From an uncultured Ignavibacteria bacterium (GTDB lineage: Bacteria > Bacteroidota > Ignavibacteria > Kapaibacteriales > UBA2268), in the NCBI GenBank assembly GCA_903862655.1, contig CAIOZA010000055.1, positions 1-64,000 on the forward strand: 64,000 nucleotides of DNA, written 5' to 3'. Position 1 is the first letter of the stretch. Every line of letters starts with the position of its first letter. The notes beneath the pieces were generated by a model. The model was not told the origin of the DNA. It searched no databases and saw only the letters and a program-made list of their open reading frames with translations. Below, piece after piece: positions 24,442 through 34,858 of this stretch. The position numbers and the translations under genes are program-made.

Positions 24442-27400
24442 CTAATTTATGACAGTAATTATCCTATTGATGATTTTATCAGCAAAAGAAATTCTCAGGA
24501 TGTAAGTCCCATTCAAATTTCCTGTTGGAAGAATAATAGTTTTCTCTAATTGCAAATACTCAGATTTAAACAATTCATTGCCAGTAAGATCATTTATTGT
24601 GATTTTTAAATTTCCAATCCAATTACTCAGAATCTCAATATTAATTTCATGAGCAGCAGGATTAGGATAAATTCTTATTCCGTTTATATTTTCCTCATTT
24701 ACTGAGTTTAGATTGAAAACAAATGTTTCTGATAAATCAGACTGACAGTTGTTTTGATCGGTAATTTGTACAGAATAGCTGCCATCTATCGATGGCTTGA
24801 AAATTTGTTCAACAGCTCCTGCTATCTTTATCGAATCTAAAAACCATTGATTGCCTATAATTGCACTTGATTTAAGGGTATCTCCTGTCCTAGAGACTAT
24901 AGGTTTTGAAGGCTTATTGTTAATTTCAACATTGTGTTCAGACGAATCCAGAATCTGAGTTTGAATATTTTTTTGGAGAAGTTTAATGACACCATTAGAG
25001 TTTTGCCAGATAATATCAACATAACTCAGATTGTCTGGTCCATCAATTTTTCCATTGACAGTTGTCCATTTATTCTCAAAATCAGTTGAAGATGAAGTGG
25101 AATACTTAACTTTTGAAAGTTCACAAGCAGAGAATATACCGGATATAACAGGTTTGGATGAAGCAGAAATAGTTATCTGTTTTGAAGTTGAATCCTTGCA
25201 AGTTGTTGTATTGACTGTTTGAACCAATCTTAATTCTGCCGTTCCAGACGAATTCCATTTTACAGTTATGGAGCTTTGATCAGTTGGTCCTTGTGGCGTA
25301 CCGTTCAGAACTTTCCAAGAGTTTGAAAGAATCAAGTTATTTGATGTGTATGTCTCAGTACAACTTGAGCAGACTTGTGTTGCACCGTTGAAATCCGGTT
25401 TTGGAAGGTCATGTATTGTTATAGACATCCTGGCTGTATCAGGGCAATTCCCAAAATTTGTTGATTGAATCAGTAAAACAGTTCCAATTCCAGACTGATT
25501 CCATTGGATTTGAACAGTTGAATCAGTGATGTTGCCGTTTACTGTGCCACCATTGACCTCCCATTTGGTTGTAACGCCTGAGAATGCATTGCATGAATAA
25601 ACTGAGGTCGTTCCTTTGCAAATTGAATTAGAACCATTTATGAGCGGATTTGAACGATTGACTACTTGTACTGAATAAATGCTGTCAAATCTACAGTTAG
25701 AAGCTTTATCAATCTTTGAAAATGTTAGAGATTGATTACCAACAGTATTCCATTTTACTGTTACTGAAGAATTTGAATCTGATCCAATAATTTTTCCACC
25801 GGCTGCAACCCATTTGAAATTATGAACTGGAGAGGTTGGAGTTGAATAAATCTCGGTCGAATTATTACAAGATAGCTTATTCCCAGTTATCTGAGCTGTT
25901 GGTAATGAGTTAACCAGAATAGCCTGTACAGTAGAATCATAGCATCCGGTCTTATTGTCTGTCAATTTCAATCTGATCGAATTACCAGAAGGAATATCCC
26001 ATTTTACTGAAATACTATTGCCAGTATTAGTTAAAACAGTTCCTCCAATAACTTTCCAATCAGGTGTTATTCCAGTAGTGAAGCTAGTTGAATAGGTTTC
26101 GGTTACGTTGAAACATGTGGATGTATTTCCGGAAATAACGGGCTTCGATATGGAATGTATAACTATTGATTTGCTTGCCGTATCGGAGCAAGTACTATTG
26201 ATTGTTGTTTGTATTAATTTAACTAATCCGTTTGGAATTGTATTCCATTCCACGGAAATAATAGTTGAAGTATCTTGTGAAAGTAGATTACCACCAGTTA
26301 TAACCCATTTGTTTGTTTTATTAGTTCCCGAATTTGCTGTATATTGTTGGATAGATGAAAAGCAAACTGAATCCGAACCAGTTATAATGGCAGAAGGAAC
26401 TTTATTTATTGTAACATTGTATTCGGTAGAATCCTTTTTGGATGTGCTGGTAGAAGTGATGACTAATTTAACTTTTCCACTACCGGAAGTTGTCCAGCTG
26501 ATAATTGCAGAATCAGATGTGGAGGCATTTTGTAAAGTTCCGTTCGTAGATGACCATACTTTTGTATATCCTGTGCTGATATTCGATTTATATACTTGAG
26601 TGCTTTGCTCACAAATGTTGTTTGCACCCGATATAACAGGAGTTACACTAGTTGAAACAAGAGGTGCTTCCCAGATTCCGCGTCCGTAAGTTGCGGCTCT
26701 GAGCTTTGATGATGAATACTGAATTTCGAGTTCATCGATTACAACATTGGGTAAACCATCAGAATAGGGTACCCAATCAGTTTTTGAATTGTCGGTGTAA
26801 TATATTCCAATATCAGTTCCGATATATAATCTATCATTAGAATTATCTTCATAGACAACTGTGTTTATCGGTATGTTCGGTAATGTTCCGGATATATTGG
26901 ACCAGTTTGAACCACCATCGGATGAATAAAAAACTTTATTCCCTGCTGAAAAACCTGAGAATACTGCCCAGATTCTGGATGGATCTTGAGCATGAACTTC
27001 GACCTGATTCAACCATAGATTTACAGGATAGTTCAGATTAGTCCAATTTGTTCCTCCATTTGTTGTTTTCCTGAATAGACCAGTTCCTCTTCCCGTGTAA
27101 ATATAATTAGGATCAGATTTTGAAATAGCCAGAAAATTCAGAGCCTGACTACTGTTTAGACCGAAAGCAGATATTTTTGACCAGTTCGTGCCGCTGTTAG
27201 TTGATTTATATATATCTTCCATTCCAATGAATACTGTTGATGGAATAGTCGGATGCAAGGCAAAAGGTGTAACCCAGCTTCCGCGAGCTCCTGATGGTTT
27301 AATACTTGTGAAATTCTGACCCTGATCCTGAGATATTCCCAAACCACCATTAGGAAGAGTTGAGTACATGATGTTGGCATCAGAATAATCTATTGCGCAC

Positions 27401-28887
27401 TCCATACCATCACCACCACGAATATCGGAGAAGTTTCCGGAATTAAATAATTTTGTACCGTTGTCCTGAGTGCCGCCAATTACCAGCGATTGATTTGTTC
27501 TGGATATTCCAAGACGATAGAATTGCGTTATATTCAAGCCACTACCCAACCATGTCCAACTATCATTTTCACGCTTTTTGTAAACACCCCCATCATTTGC
27601 GGAAAAAAGTGTAGATGTTCCAGGTATAAACCATAAATCGTGTTGATCTGCATGAACTGTACTCACTGTGTTTGTCGGATACCAGTTGGTTTCCAAAGAC
27701 CATGATGAGCCTGTATTTTCAGATTTCCAAATATTTATTCCACCGACAAATATTATTGTTGGATCCAATGGAGACACTGCCAGACATAAATCATACCAGC
27801 CTTGACCGCCAGCATCAGCCCCAGTTGTTGTCCATCCAAGTAAATTAGGAGTATTCGAACGATTTTGCCAAGAATACCCTCCATTTGTAGAAAGGAAAAA
27901 CCCACCAAATCCATATTCACTATTAGAAGCAAGAAGATAGACATTGTCCTGAGCTCCGGTTGCAGGAGTAACAGCTATTGCACAGCGAGTAACTCCGCTA
28001 GATGGCAAACCACTTGTAATAGTTTCCCAGTTGGTGCCTCCGTTGGTTGAGATATGAAATTGAGTCCCGACAATATAGATAGTATTTGGATCACCGGGTT
28101 TTAGTTCTATATCATAGAAAGTTCCGCTAGTGAGATTAGTCCAGTTAGTGCCGCCATTAGTGGTTTTGTCGACACCATTACTCCCCACAGCATAGATGAT
28201 GTTGGTATTAGTCGGATTCATTACCATTTTGTAAATCCGTTTCATTTGGGATGTACTCCAAGTCAAACCGGTCGTATTCCATGTAGAACCTGCATTTGTG
28301 GATTTAAGCACTCCTATGCTGAATGTAGCAATATTGTCACAATCACCGGTTGCCAGGTAAATAATATTTGCGTTACTCGGATGAATCAGAATATCTGAAA
28401 TGCCCAAGCTGGAAAAATTGTCAGTATTAGTACTCCAACTGCTACCAGCATCGGTGGACTTCCACAATCCTCCGCTGGCAGCTCCGGCATAAATAATATT
28501 TTCATTCGATGCTGGGGTTTTAGCCACATTTACTCGTCCCATGCCGTAATATCCGCCTATTGACTGAGTAGGACCGAGGAATGACCACACAGGAGCTTGT
28601 TGTTCGTCTTGGAAAGATTTATCGTCAGCAGTAGAGAAGTGATAGTATGAATTCATATCTGGAAAGTTCCCGGATGGATAAACCCTTGATTCCCAAAACC
28701 ATTCCCATCGACGAAACTGTTTGTATCCTTTACTTCTGGGAATAGAATCTTTGTAAGCCCAATATTTATTGAATTCAGTCTGAATCTGGAAAAAGTTTCG
28801 ATTTGCATCCGATGAATAGTCAACAGACTGAGCAAAAGAAGCACAGGAAACGAAAATTATAATCAAAAATATTTGGATTGCTTTCAT
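24442..28887 (-). CDS. Giant T9SS-secreted protein: sortilin/BNR propeller plus seven PKD-like repeats
   Basis: The 1481-aa protein has a signal peptide (cleavage after SFA). A propeller-rich first half (about 90-745) has many Asp-box/VPS10-type repeats such as STDAGSSWS, TTNGGTNWTNL and YSSDGGSNWSN. Seven tandem PKD/Ig-like units follow from about 750, each opening like PVISGANNIC with a conserved Cys. The last about 80 residues (GIRIYPNPAAHEINIEI ... GTYILRIS) form a type A T9SS sorting domain. It should be exported across the outer membrane and anchored or released. Likely roles are adhesion or glycan binding; no catalytic motif is visible. Confidence 0.88.
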   Translation of the reverse strand: MKAIQIFLIIIFVSCASFAQSVDYSSDANRNFFQIQTEFNKYWAYKDSIPRSKGYKQFRRWEWFWESRVYPSGNFPDMNSYYHFSTADDKSFQDEQQAPVWSFLGPTQSIGGYYGMGRVNVAKTPASNENIIYAGAASGGLWKSTDAGSSWSTNTDNFSSLGISDILIHPSNANIIYLATGDCDNIATFSIGVLKSTNAGSTWNTTGLTWSTSQMKRIYKMVMNPTNTNIIYAVGSNGVDKTTNGGTNWTNLTSGTFYDIELKPGDPNTIYIVGTQFHISTNGGTNWETITSGLPSSGVTRCAIAVTPATGAQDNVYLLASNSEYGFGGFFLSTNGGYSWQNRSNTPNLLGWTTTGADAGGQGWYDLCLAVSPLDPTIIFVGGINIWKSENTGSSWSLETNWYPTNTVSTVHADQHDLWFIPGTSTLFSANDGGVYKKRENDSWTWLGSGLNITQFYRLGISRTNQSLVIGGTQDNGTKLFNSGNFSDIRGGDGMECAIDYSDANIMYSTLPNGGLGISQDQGQNFTSIKPSGARGSWVTPFALHPTIPSTVFIGMEDIYKSTNSGTNWSKISAFGLNSSQALNFLAISKSDPNYIYTGRGTGLFRKTTNGGTNWTNLNYPVNLWLNQVEVHAQDPSRIWAVFSGFSAGNKVFYSSDGGSNWSNISGTLPNIPINTVVYEDNSNDRLYIGTDIGIYYTDNSKTDWVPYSDGLPNVVIDELEIQYSSSKLRAATYGRGIWEAPLVSTSVTPVISGANNICEQSTQVYKSNISTGYTKVWSSTNGTLQNASTSDSAIISWTTSGSGKVKLVITSTSTSKKDSTEYNVTINKVPSAIITGSDSVCFSSIQQYTANSGTNKTNKWVITGGNLLSQDTSTIISVEWNTIPNGLVKLIQTTINSTCSDTASKSIVIHSISKPVISGNTSTCFNVTETYSTSFTTGITPDWKVIGGTVLTNTGNSISVKWDIPSGNSIRLKLTDNKTGCYDSTVQAILVNSLPTAQITGNKLSCNNSTEIYSTPTSPVHNFKWVAAGGKIIGSDSNSSVTVKWNTVGNQSLTFSKIDKASNCRFDSIYSVQVVNRSNPLINGSNSICKGTTSVYSCNAFSGVTTKWEVNGGTVNGNITDSTVQIQWNQSGIGTVLLIQSTNFGNCPDTARMSITIHDLPKPDFNGATQVCSSCTETYTSNNLILSNSWKVLNGTPQGPTDQSSITVKWNSSGTAELRLVQTVNTTTCKDSTSKQITISASSKPVISGIFSACELSKVKYSTSSSTDFENKWTTVNGKIDGPDNLSYVDIIWQNSNGVIKLLQKNIQTQILDSSEHNVEINNKPSKPIVSRTGDTLKSSAIIGNQWFLDSIKIAGAVEQIFKPSIDGSYSVQITDQNNCQSDLSETFVFNLNSVNEENINGIRIYPNPAAHEINIEILSNWIGNLKITINDLTGNELFKSEYLQLEKTIILPTGNLNGTYILRISFADKIINRIITVIN

Positions 28888-29042
28888 ATATATTTTTTAT
28901 ATTCGTTATGCTAATTCTAAGTTAATAAAAACGATTGAATTTTCAAAGAGTTGCATTGAACAATAATTATTTTCTACTTTAATAAAATAATACCTTCATA
29001 AAATCCTCAAATGTTTTAATTTTATAATTGAAAGGTATATTT

Positions 29043-29936
29043 GTGGATCAGGAAATTGATAAAGTATTAATTGAGAAGCATATTAAGTTCTATAATGTTG
29101 TTATTGCCCTTTCTTCTTCAATAGCCATAATTCTTTTATATGCTTTTGGAAGTTCACTTTTAAATTTTTACTTCTATAATGCAAGCCATGAATTAGTTAA
29201 TCCTTTATCCAGTGTATTATCACAGATATTATTGCTAATGGTTCCTTCGGTATTAATGGTATTGATTCTTAAAGCACCTATGAGGGAGTTTTTCCCTTTG
29301 AAACTACCTTCAATGAAGTTTCTTCTTCTTTCTATAGTTGGGATAATTTCACTTTTAGCTGCATCAGAGGCATATCTGCAAATACAGGAATTTTTAGTTC
29401 CTATTGGATTGAAGAAAATATATACCGAGATAGTAACTGATTATGAAAACATGATTGGTAAATTTATCGGAAAAGGAAATATTCTCTTGGTTCTTCAGGG
29501 ATTTGGAGTACTGGCAATAGTACCTGCAATTACTGAGGAGTTTCTTTTTCGTGGATATTTGCAGAGAAGTCTGATTAAAGGCCTGAAACCAATGACGGCC
29601 ATAATCATCACAGCCTCAATATTTAGTGTTAGTCATCTGAATATTATTAACATAATCCCTCTTGCGTTTATTGGCTTCTATCTGGGATACGTCTCATATC
29701 TTTCGTCGAGCCTTCTTATTCCGATAATTCTACATTTTATAAATAACGCTGTTTCGATTGTGTCATATTATTTTAATAATTCTGATAGGGTTGACAATCT
29801 AGTGGTCAGTAATTCTCAGATAAATATTTCGATGATAGTTTTCGGAGTTGCTGCCAGCATGACTTTAGGTTTGCTCTGGTATTTGAACAAAAATTACAAT
29901 CCAGCTATAAAGAACCATCAAGCTGAAGGCCTATAA
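29043..29936 (+). CDS. CPBP-family intramembrane metalloprotease (CAAX protease-like)
   Basis: This is a polytopic membrane protein of 297 aa (GTG start) with about eight hydrophobic helices. The active-site motifs of Rce1/CPBP proteases are intact: EEFLFR (E165, E166, R170), SVSHLN (H198) and LHFINNA (H231, N235). Members process prenylated or lipidated peptides or act in bacteriocin immunity. GTG 29043 follows AAAGG by 7 nt. A TTG at 29028 would add five residues but overlaps that ribosome-binding site. Its last 32 nt overlap the convergent TonB receptor gene. Confidence 0.85.
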   Translation: MDQEIDKVLIEKHIKFYNVVIALSSSIAIILLYAFGSSLLNFYFYNASHELVNPLSSVLSQILLLMVPSVLMVLILKAPMREFFPLKLPSMKFLLLSIVGIISLLAASEAYLQIQEFLVPIGLKKIYTEIVTDYENMIGKFIGKGNILLVLQGFGVLAIVPAITEEFLFRGYLQRSLIKGLKPMTAIIITASIFSVSHLNIINIIPLAFIGFYLGYVSYLSSSLLIPIILHFINNAVSIVSYYFNNSDRVDNLVVSNSQINISMIVFGVAASMTLGLLWYLNKNYNPAIKNHQAEGL

Positions 29937-32100
29937 ATCTAGTTTTTGCGAGATTACCCGGGACTTCGGTATAATAATAATTTAGAATATTGTTGCAATT
30001 TATTCTTAGATTAAACGGAACGCCAATTAAATCTTGAAATTTGATTGACAATCTAATGTCCAAAACATGTACCGGTACGCGGGCATCATAATCCTTGATT
30101 TGAAGCCCCAATGATGGATCAACATTTTCCACTTTACTCAGATACCTGTAATCAGCCTGGAATTCAGCAAAGGGCAGAGGGATGATTATCCCATTATACC
30201 AAAGAAGTTTTGATCGGTATTTCAATGTCTGATTCAAGGATAGATCCTTAGGGTCCATAAGCGTTAGGGATGACTGAACTCCCAAGAAATTGAATAAAAG
30301 TGTTTTGGCTTCAATTTCAAATCCAACGATCCTTGCTGATGTAATATTAAGGAATTTGATAGGTGCCTCATTGGGCACACTCAAATCGAACTGTGGTTCA
30401 ATAAGGTTATCCATCCAATTGGAAAAAAATGAAGCATCTAATAAAATTGGCTTGGATAAAACTGGAATCTCATAATGAATGCCAGCCTCGGCAGACCAGC
30501 TTTTTTCTGGAAGAAGGTCGGGATTAGGAACTACTTTTAATCCCTGATAGTTCAGCGAAGCATATTTTTCAGCTATTGTTGGGGCTCGATAGCCATGTCC
30601 GACTGAAGCTCTCAGATTAAAATCTTCCTGAACTTTATAATTGAACCCCAGCTTGGGAGAAAATTCCATGTTTGACTTTGAGCCTGTAGTATTCTCTTTG
30701 TCCAGTCTGATGCCTGCTGTTGTAATAAGATTTGTTATCTGAGTTAATTCAATCTGTACATATCCGGCAATATTGTTCTGGTCATGTTCACCGAATGTAG
30801 ATGAACTTACCTTATTGAAGTAGTAACTAAGACCATATGTCAGTTGTGTATTGTCATCAATTTTGTTGTTTAATTGGATTTCTGAAATGTACGAATTAGC
30901 TTGGGATGAACGAAAAAACGTTGAAGCTGTGGGATATGAATTCTGGAAGTCAGTTCTAAAAAGACTAATTTTTAATGATCCAAAGAATGATGAACTAAAA
31001 ATGTGTTTAATTTCACTATTTAGAATCATCTTATTTGATTGAAAACGAATATCATAGTTTGTGTTAGAAGGTGGCAAGGTAGCACTATCAAGGCTGTTCC
31101 AGTATGCCCAATCAGTAGTGTTATCGGATGCATAATTACCAAGCAGGCTAACTTTAGTGAAGTCGGAAAAATCATATTTCAATTTTGAGAATATGTTCCA
31201 TTTGTGTGAGTTATAATAGGCATGATAGGAATCATCTTTTTGTAATCCACCTGCTAACATAATCCCAAAATTATCGATTTTTTGAGAGTAGGTGATATCA
31301 GTCCCAGCTTTGGTAGCAAAAGAGTTTCTGTAATTCCATTGCTGATATGTAGGTTTCGTATAAATACCTCCATAGGCACGATATTTGAGTTTGGCCTCTT
31401 CGGTAGGTTCAGTAGTAATGATATTAACAACACCACCCATTGCTCCTGTGCCATATAGAGCTGATCCTGATCCTTTTATGATTTCTATTCTCTCGATATC
31501 AAAAGATGGAAGAATATCGAATTTAATGTCACCATTATCCCCAGACATCATTGAGTTTCCATCTATCAGTAAACTGACTCTTGAGCCAAGTCCTAAGGAG
31601 AACCCAGATGAACCGCGAATACTAATATTATCCTGATTCATCTGAATTCCGGAAACATTTCTCAATACCTCATCGAATTGAGTAACTCCTTTTTCAATGA
31701 TTTTACTCGATTCGATGATAGACATAGATATGGGAACATCTTGTACAGCCTGAAGTTTTTTATTGGCCGAGACTACTACTTCTGAAGTCTTAAGCTGGCT
31801 TTCTGTGAGCTCAATTCTAATATTAAAATTTTCAGATTGAATATTGATTTTAGATGTGGTTAGGTGATATCCAATATAAGTAGTAATAACAGTATAATTA
31901 CCCGGTTTTAAATTCTTAATAGTGAATGAACCATCCTTCTTTGTAAAGGATCCATAATCGGTGTTCTCAATCCTGATACTTGCACCATACAAAGGTAAAC
32001 CTGATTTAGCCTCTACTACTGTTCCCAACAATTCAGAACCGAACAAAATGTAGGGAATTAAAATTAAAAATAATATGATATGTAATCTATTTGAAATCAT
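29905..32100 (-). CDS. TonB-dependent receptor with carboxypeptidase-regulatory-like N-domain
   Basis: The 731-aa outer-membrane receptor has a signal peptide (1-21), a CarboxypepD_reg-like domain (about 22-100, GTVVEAKSGLPLYGASI), a plug domain (about 110-225, with VSGIQM, ISIRGSSGF and GSALYGTGAMGGVVNIIT) and a 22-strand-type barrel to the end. The barrel opens with repeated YxxY strands. It imports a nutrient with TonB energy; the ligand is not identifiable, and there is no cobalamin riboswitch upstream. It lies 7 nt after the small lipoprotein gene, a likely co-receptor. Confidence 0.92.
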   Translation of the reverse strand: MISNRLHIILFLILIPYILFGSELLGTVVEAKSGLPLYGASIRIENTDYGSFTKKDGSFTIKNLKPGNYTVITTYIGYHLTTSKINIQSENFNIRIELTESQLKTSEVVVSANKKLQAVQDVPISMSIIESSKIIEKGVTQFDEVLRNVSGIQMNQDNISIRGSSGFSLGLGSRVSLLIDGNSMMSGDNGDIKFDILPSFDIERIEIIKGSGSALYGTGAMGGVVNIITTEPTEEAKLKYRAYGGIYTKPTYQQWNYRNSFATKAGTDITYSQKIDNFGIMLAGGLQKDDSYHAYYNSHKWNIFSKLKYDFSDFTKVSLLGNYASDNTTDWAYWNSLDSATLPPSNTNYDIRFQSNKMILNSEIKHIFSSSFFGSLKISLFRTDFQNSYPTASTFFRSSQANSYISEIQLNNKIDDNTQLTYGLSYYFNKVSSSTFGEHDQNNIAGYVQIELTQITNLITTAGIRLDKENTTGSKSNMEFSPKLGFNYKVQEDFNLRASVGHGYRAPTIAEKYASLNYQGLKVVPNPDLLPEKSWSAEAGIHYEIPVLSKPILLDASFFSNWMDNLIEPQFDLSVPNEAPIKFLNITSARIVGFEIEAKTLLFNFLGVQSSLTLMDPKDLSLNQTLKYRSKLLWYNGIIIPLPFAEFQADYRYLSKVENVDPSLGLQIKDYDARVPVHVLDIRLSIKFQDLIGVPFNLRINCNNILNYYYTEVPGNLAKTRFIGLQLDGSL

Positions 32101-32107
32101 ATGTTAA

Positions 32108-32596
32108 TTACTGAAATGGTTGTGGTGGCAAATTGTCAAAATCTACATTTATGTTTATGTTGTTGATTACTTTACCTGGAGACACATAGATTGAATCCGG
32201 TTTACTTACATCACCAGAAAGTGTATAAACTCCAATTGCACGCCATTCCATAAAACTACCGGTTTGCTGAGCAACGACCAGATACTTAACATAAATAGGT
32301 GGCTTAGTGAATTCAATTGAATAGGATGAAGTATCAACAAATTTTGGCATTGATTCTGTAAAAAAAGCATCTCCATTGGTGATTTCGGCGATAATATTTT
32401 TGGGTGGGTAATTCTTGAATGCCACAACACGTATATCTTTGACTGAATCTATGGGAGGCCATTTGTCCTGGCCATTCTTGTAAGTTATCATTCCATTGAT
32501 AAAGGACTTGGCGATAGGCGGCGGTGGGGCCAATCCTTCGTTGCAAGAACAAAGAATGAAAGCAAATATAATATATAGCTGAAGAAAAAATTTCAT
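32108..32596 (-). CDS. Lipoprotein adjoining the TonB receptor
   Basis: The 162-aa protein has a lipoprotein signal with lipobox region ILCSC, then a proline-rich linker and a beta-sandwich-like domain (about 35-160) with SFINGMITYKNG and a C-terminal INNININVDFDNLP strand. The pattern suggests a carboxypeptidase-regulatory or transthyretin-like fold, but I do not recognise a named family. I moved the start from 32659 to ATG 32596 to give a proper signal. It lies 7 nt upstream of the TonB receptor and probably supplies substrate capture on the cell surface. Confidence 0.7.
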   Translation of the reverse strand: MKFFLQLYIIFAFILCSCNEGLAPPPPIAKSFINGMITYKNGQDKWPPIDSVKDIRVVAFKNYPPKNIIAEITNGDAFFTESMPKFVDTSSYSIEFTKPPIYVKYLVVAQQTGSFMEWRAIGVYTLSGDVSKPDSIYVSPGKVINNININVDFDNLPPQPFQ

Positions 32597-32659
32597 AGGT
32601 AAAGGGGTTTTAAAAATTAATATGACATAGAAAGCAATGATTTTATTTTGTATAAACAA

Positions 32660-34858
32660 TTAAATCATTGCTTTGGGCAAAGTAAATATAAATTTCGAAC
32701 CTTGTCCATACTCGCTTTCAGCCCAAATCCTGCCTTCATGCTTTTCAATAAATTCTTTACAAAGAATGAGTCCAAGCCCAGTGCCAGACTCATTGTCAGT
32801 ACCTTTTGTTTTAAATTTTGTTTCAATTCTGAATAGTTTTTCAAGGTTCTCAGGTTCTATTCCTACACCATTATCAGCCACAGTTATCTTGACTTTTTTA
32901 TTTTCACTTTCAGCAGTAATAACAATATATCCATCACGGGGTGTAAACTTAATAGCATTTGAAACAATGTTCCTCAGAATTGTATTGAGCATATTCAAAT
33001 CAGCTAACACTGTAAGGTTATGATCAACATTGGTATCGACTTTGATATTTTTGGGGAAAGCACTTCCTCTGATGATTGGCATAACATCAAGTATAATTGG
33101 CAATAAATTTAAAATTTGTGGTTCAAATTTAAGAGAATCAGTTTGTGCTCTTGCCCATTCCAGTAAGTTTGTCAGCAATTCGTTGGATTGATGGACAGTC
33201 ATGCTGATAGTATTGACAATCTTATCCATATTCTCTTTGTCGATTCGCTCATAGTATTTTTTAAGCATATCCACAGACAGAATGAGTGATGCAAAAGGGT
33301 TTCTTAAGTCATGAGCAATGATAGAGAAAAATTTATCCTTAGTAGCATTAATCCGCATTAGATTCTCTTCAGATTTTGTCAGTTTGAGATTCGTTTCTTC
33401 TAGTTCCAGGTTCTTATCGGCCAATATCTTTGATGTCTTCTTTTTATTAATGTAGAACTGATAAATTATAAGAGATAATCCAAGGATTAAAACTAAAATT
33501 ATGACTAGGAAGATTACCAAAACTCTCTGCTGATTAATTTTTTGTATATTTTTTTCCTTTTCTAATTTTAGAACATCATTTTCTCTTTGCTTTCTCTCAG
33601 TGTCATACCTAACTTGCAAATCAGCTATGTTTCTTTTATTTTCCTCGTTGTTCAATGAGTCTTTAATTCGGGTAAAAGCTCTGTAGTACTGATCGGACAT
33701 TATATGATCACCAGCATTTGAGTAATAAATTGCATAACTATAGAAAAGTAATGGCTTAAGTTCAGTAAGTTCGTTCTCATCGATTATCTTCTTGGCTTCA
33801 TCAAGATAGTCTTTCGCCTTTTCCACTTGTCCGGTCTTAATGGCATTAGTTCCTAAATTTGTATAAGAAGTAACAATACCATTTAAATCTTCAATTTGCT
33901 TATATAACTTAAGAGCATTTAAATAATACTCTCCTGCTGTGGTGAATTTACCCAAAGCGTCGTATGTATTTCCTAAATTATTAAGGGATGTGCCAATACC
34001 CTGGGCATTATTTAATTGTCGTCTCAATATGAGTGATTTTTCATGATTGCTTTGAGCTTGCTTATAATCACCAATTTCCTGGTAACAATTACCCAGATTG
34101 TTGTAACACATTGCTTCATAATTCTTAAGATTTGCCTTTTTAGATATTTCAAGAGCCTTGTTATTATTTTCAAATGCTTTATCGAAAAATTTCAAATCGT
34201 AATAAATACTGCCAATATTAAGTAAAATATTGGCTGTCCCAATCTTGTCGTTCGAATTCTCTTTCAATTTTAAAGCTTGAAAAAAGTAAGATAGAGCATC
34301 TTCGTAACGGGTCATTTTATAATAAGTCAAACCAATTTTAACAAGTACTGATGCTGATCCTGATTTATTTGTAGAGTTTTCGATAATTCTTTTTGCTTTT
34401 TGGTAGTAATCCAATGAATTAATGAATTCTTTTAATGATAAATATGCATCTCCACATTCTATATGTAGATTAGCAACCAGAGCATTATTAGATAATTTAT
34501 TGGCATACTCAATAGCAGTTTTATAACAATTAATCTCCTCTTTGAACTGGCTTGTATTATTATAAATAATACCCTGAAGCTGAAGTGCTGAACAAGCAGA
34601 ATTATAATCCTGAATTTTTTGTGCTTCTGCCAGTGCTTCCTTTGCTAAAGTCATTGATATGGCTATATCTGTAGCGAAATATTTTTTACATAATGATATT
34701 AATTCATCAATTCTTGCTTTCCCCGCCAGCTTAGAAATGTTCTTTTCTATTGCTGTTGTTTCAGCCTGATTCAGTGCCGAAGCCGGCAATTGAAAAATTA
34801 TGAATAGAACCAGAATGATTCCGAAAAATTTATTTATTATAATTGAATTATAATTCAT
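32660..34858 (-). CDS. TPR-repeat sensor histidine kinase
   Basis: The 732-aa protein has a signal/transmembrane N-terminus, about eight tetratricopeptide repeats in the periplasm (about 60-400, for example ALSYFFQALKLKENSNDKIG), a transmembrane helix (about 445-466), a short coiled coil, a HisKA domain with FFSIIAHDLRNPFASL (phospho-His), and a HATPase domain with NAIKFTPRDGYIV, DNGVGIEPEN and GTGLGLILCKEF. All kinase boxes are intact. No response regulator is adjacent, so it is an orphan here. The TPR-kinase layout is common in Bacteroidota. The gap to the lipoprotein gene is 63 nt. Confidence 0.92.
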   Translation of the reverse strand: MNYNSIIINKFFGIILVLFIIFQLPASALNQAETTAIEKNISKLAGKARIDELISLCKKYFATDIAISMTLAKEALAEAQKIQDYNSACSALQLQGIIYNNTSQFKEEINCYKTAIEYANKLSNNALVANLHIECGDAYLSLKEFINSLDYYQKAKRIIENSTNKSGSASVLVKIGLTYYKMTRYEDALSYFFQALKLKENSNDKIGTANILLNIGSIYYDLKFFDKAFENNNKALEISKKANLKNYEAMCYNNLGNCYQEIGDYKQAQSNHEKSLILRRQLNNAQGIGTSLNNLGNTYDALGKFTTAGEYYLNALKLYKQIEDLNGIVTSYTNLGTNAIKTGQVEKAKDYLDEAKKIIDENELTELKPLLFYSYAIYYSNAGDHIMSDQYYRAFTRIKDSLNNEENKRNIADLQVRYDTERKQRENDVLKLEKEKNIQKINQQRVLVIFLVIILVLILGLSLIIYQFYINKKKTSKILADKNLELEETNLKLTKSEENLMRINATKDKFFSIIAHDLRNPFASLILSVDMLKKYYERIDKENMDKIVNTISMTVHQSNELLTNLLEWARAQTDSLKFEPQILNLLPIILDVMPIIRGSAFPKNIKVDTNVDHNLTVLADLNMLNTILRNIVSNAIKFTPRDGYIVITAESENKKVKITVADNGVGIEPENLEKLFRIETKFKTKGTDNESGTGLGLILCKEFIEKHEGRIWAESEYGQGSKFIFTLPKAMI

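Noticed and set aside
26108-26599. 163-codon plus-strand frame within the T9SS cargo gene
   Set aside because: It is the complementary shadow of the PKD-like repeats, with no signal, ribosome-binding site or recognisable domain.
32597-32659. Possible cobalamin or other riboswitch upstream of the TonB receptor unit
   Set aside because: Only 63 bp between genes and none of the conserved boxes is present.
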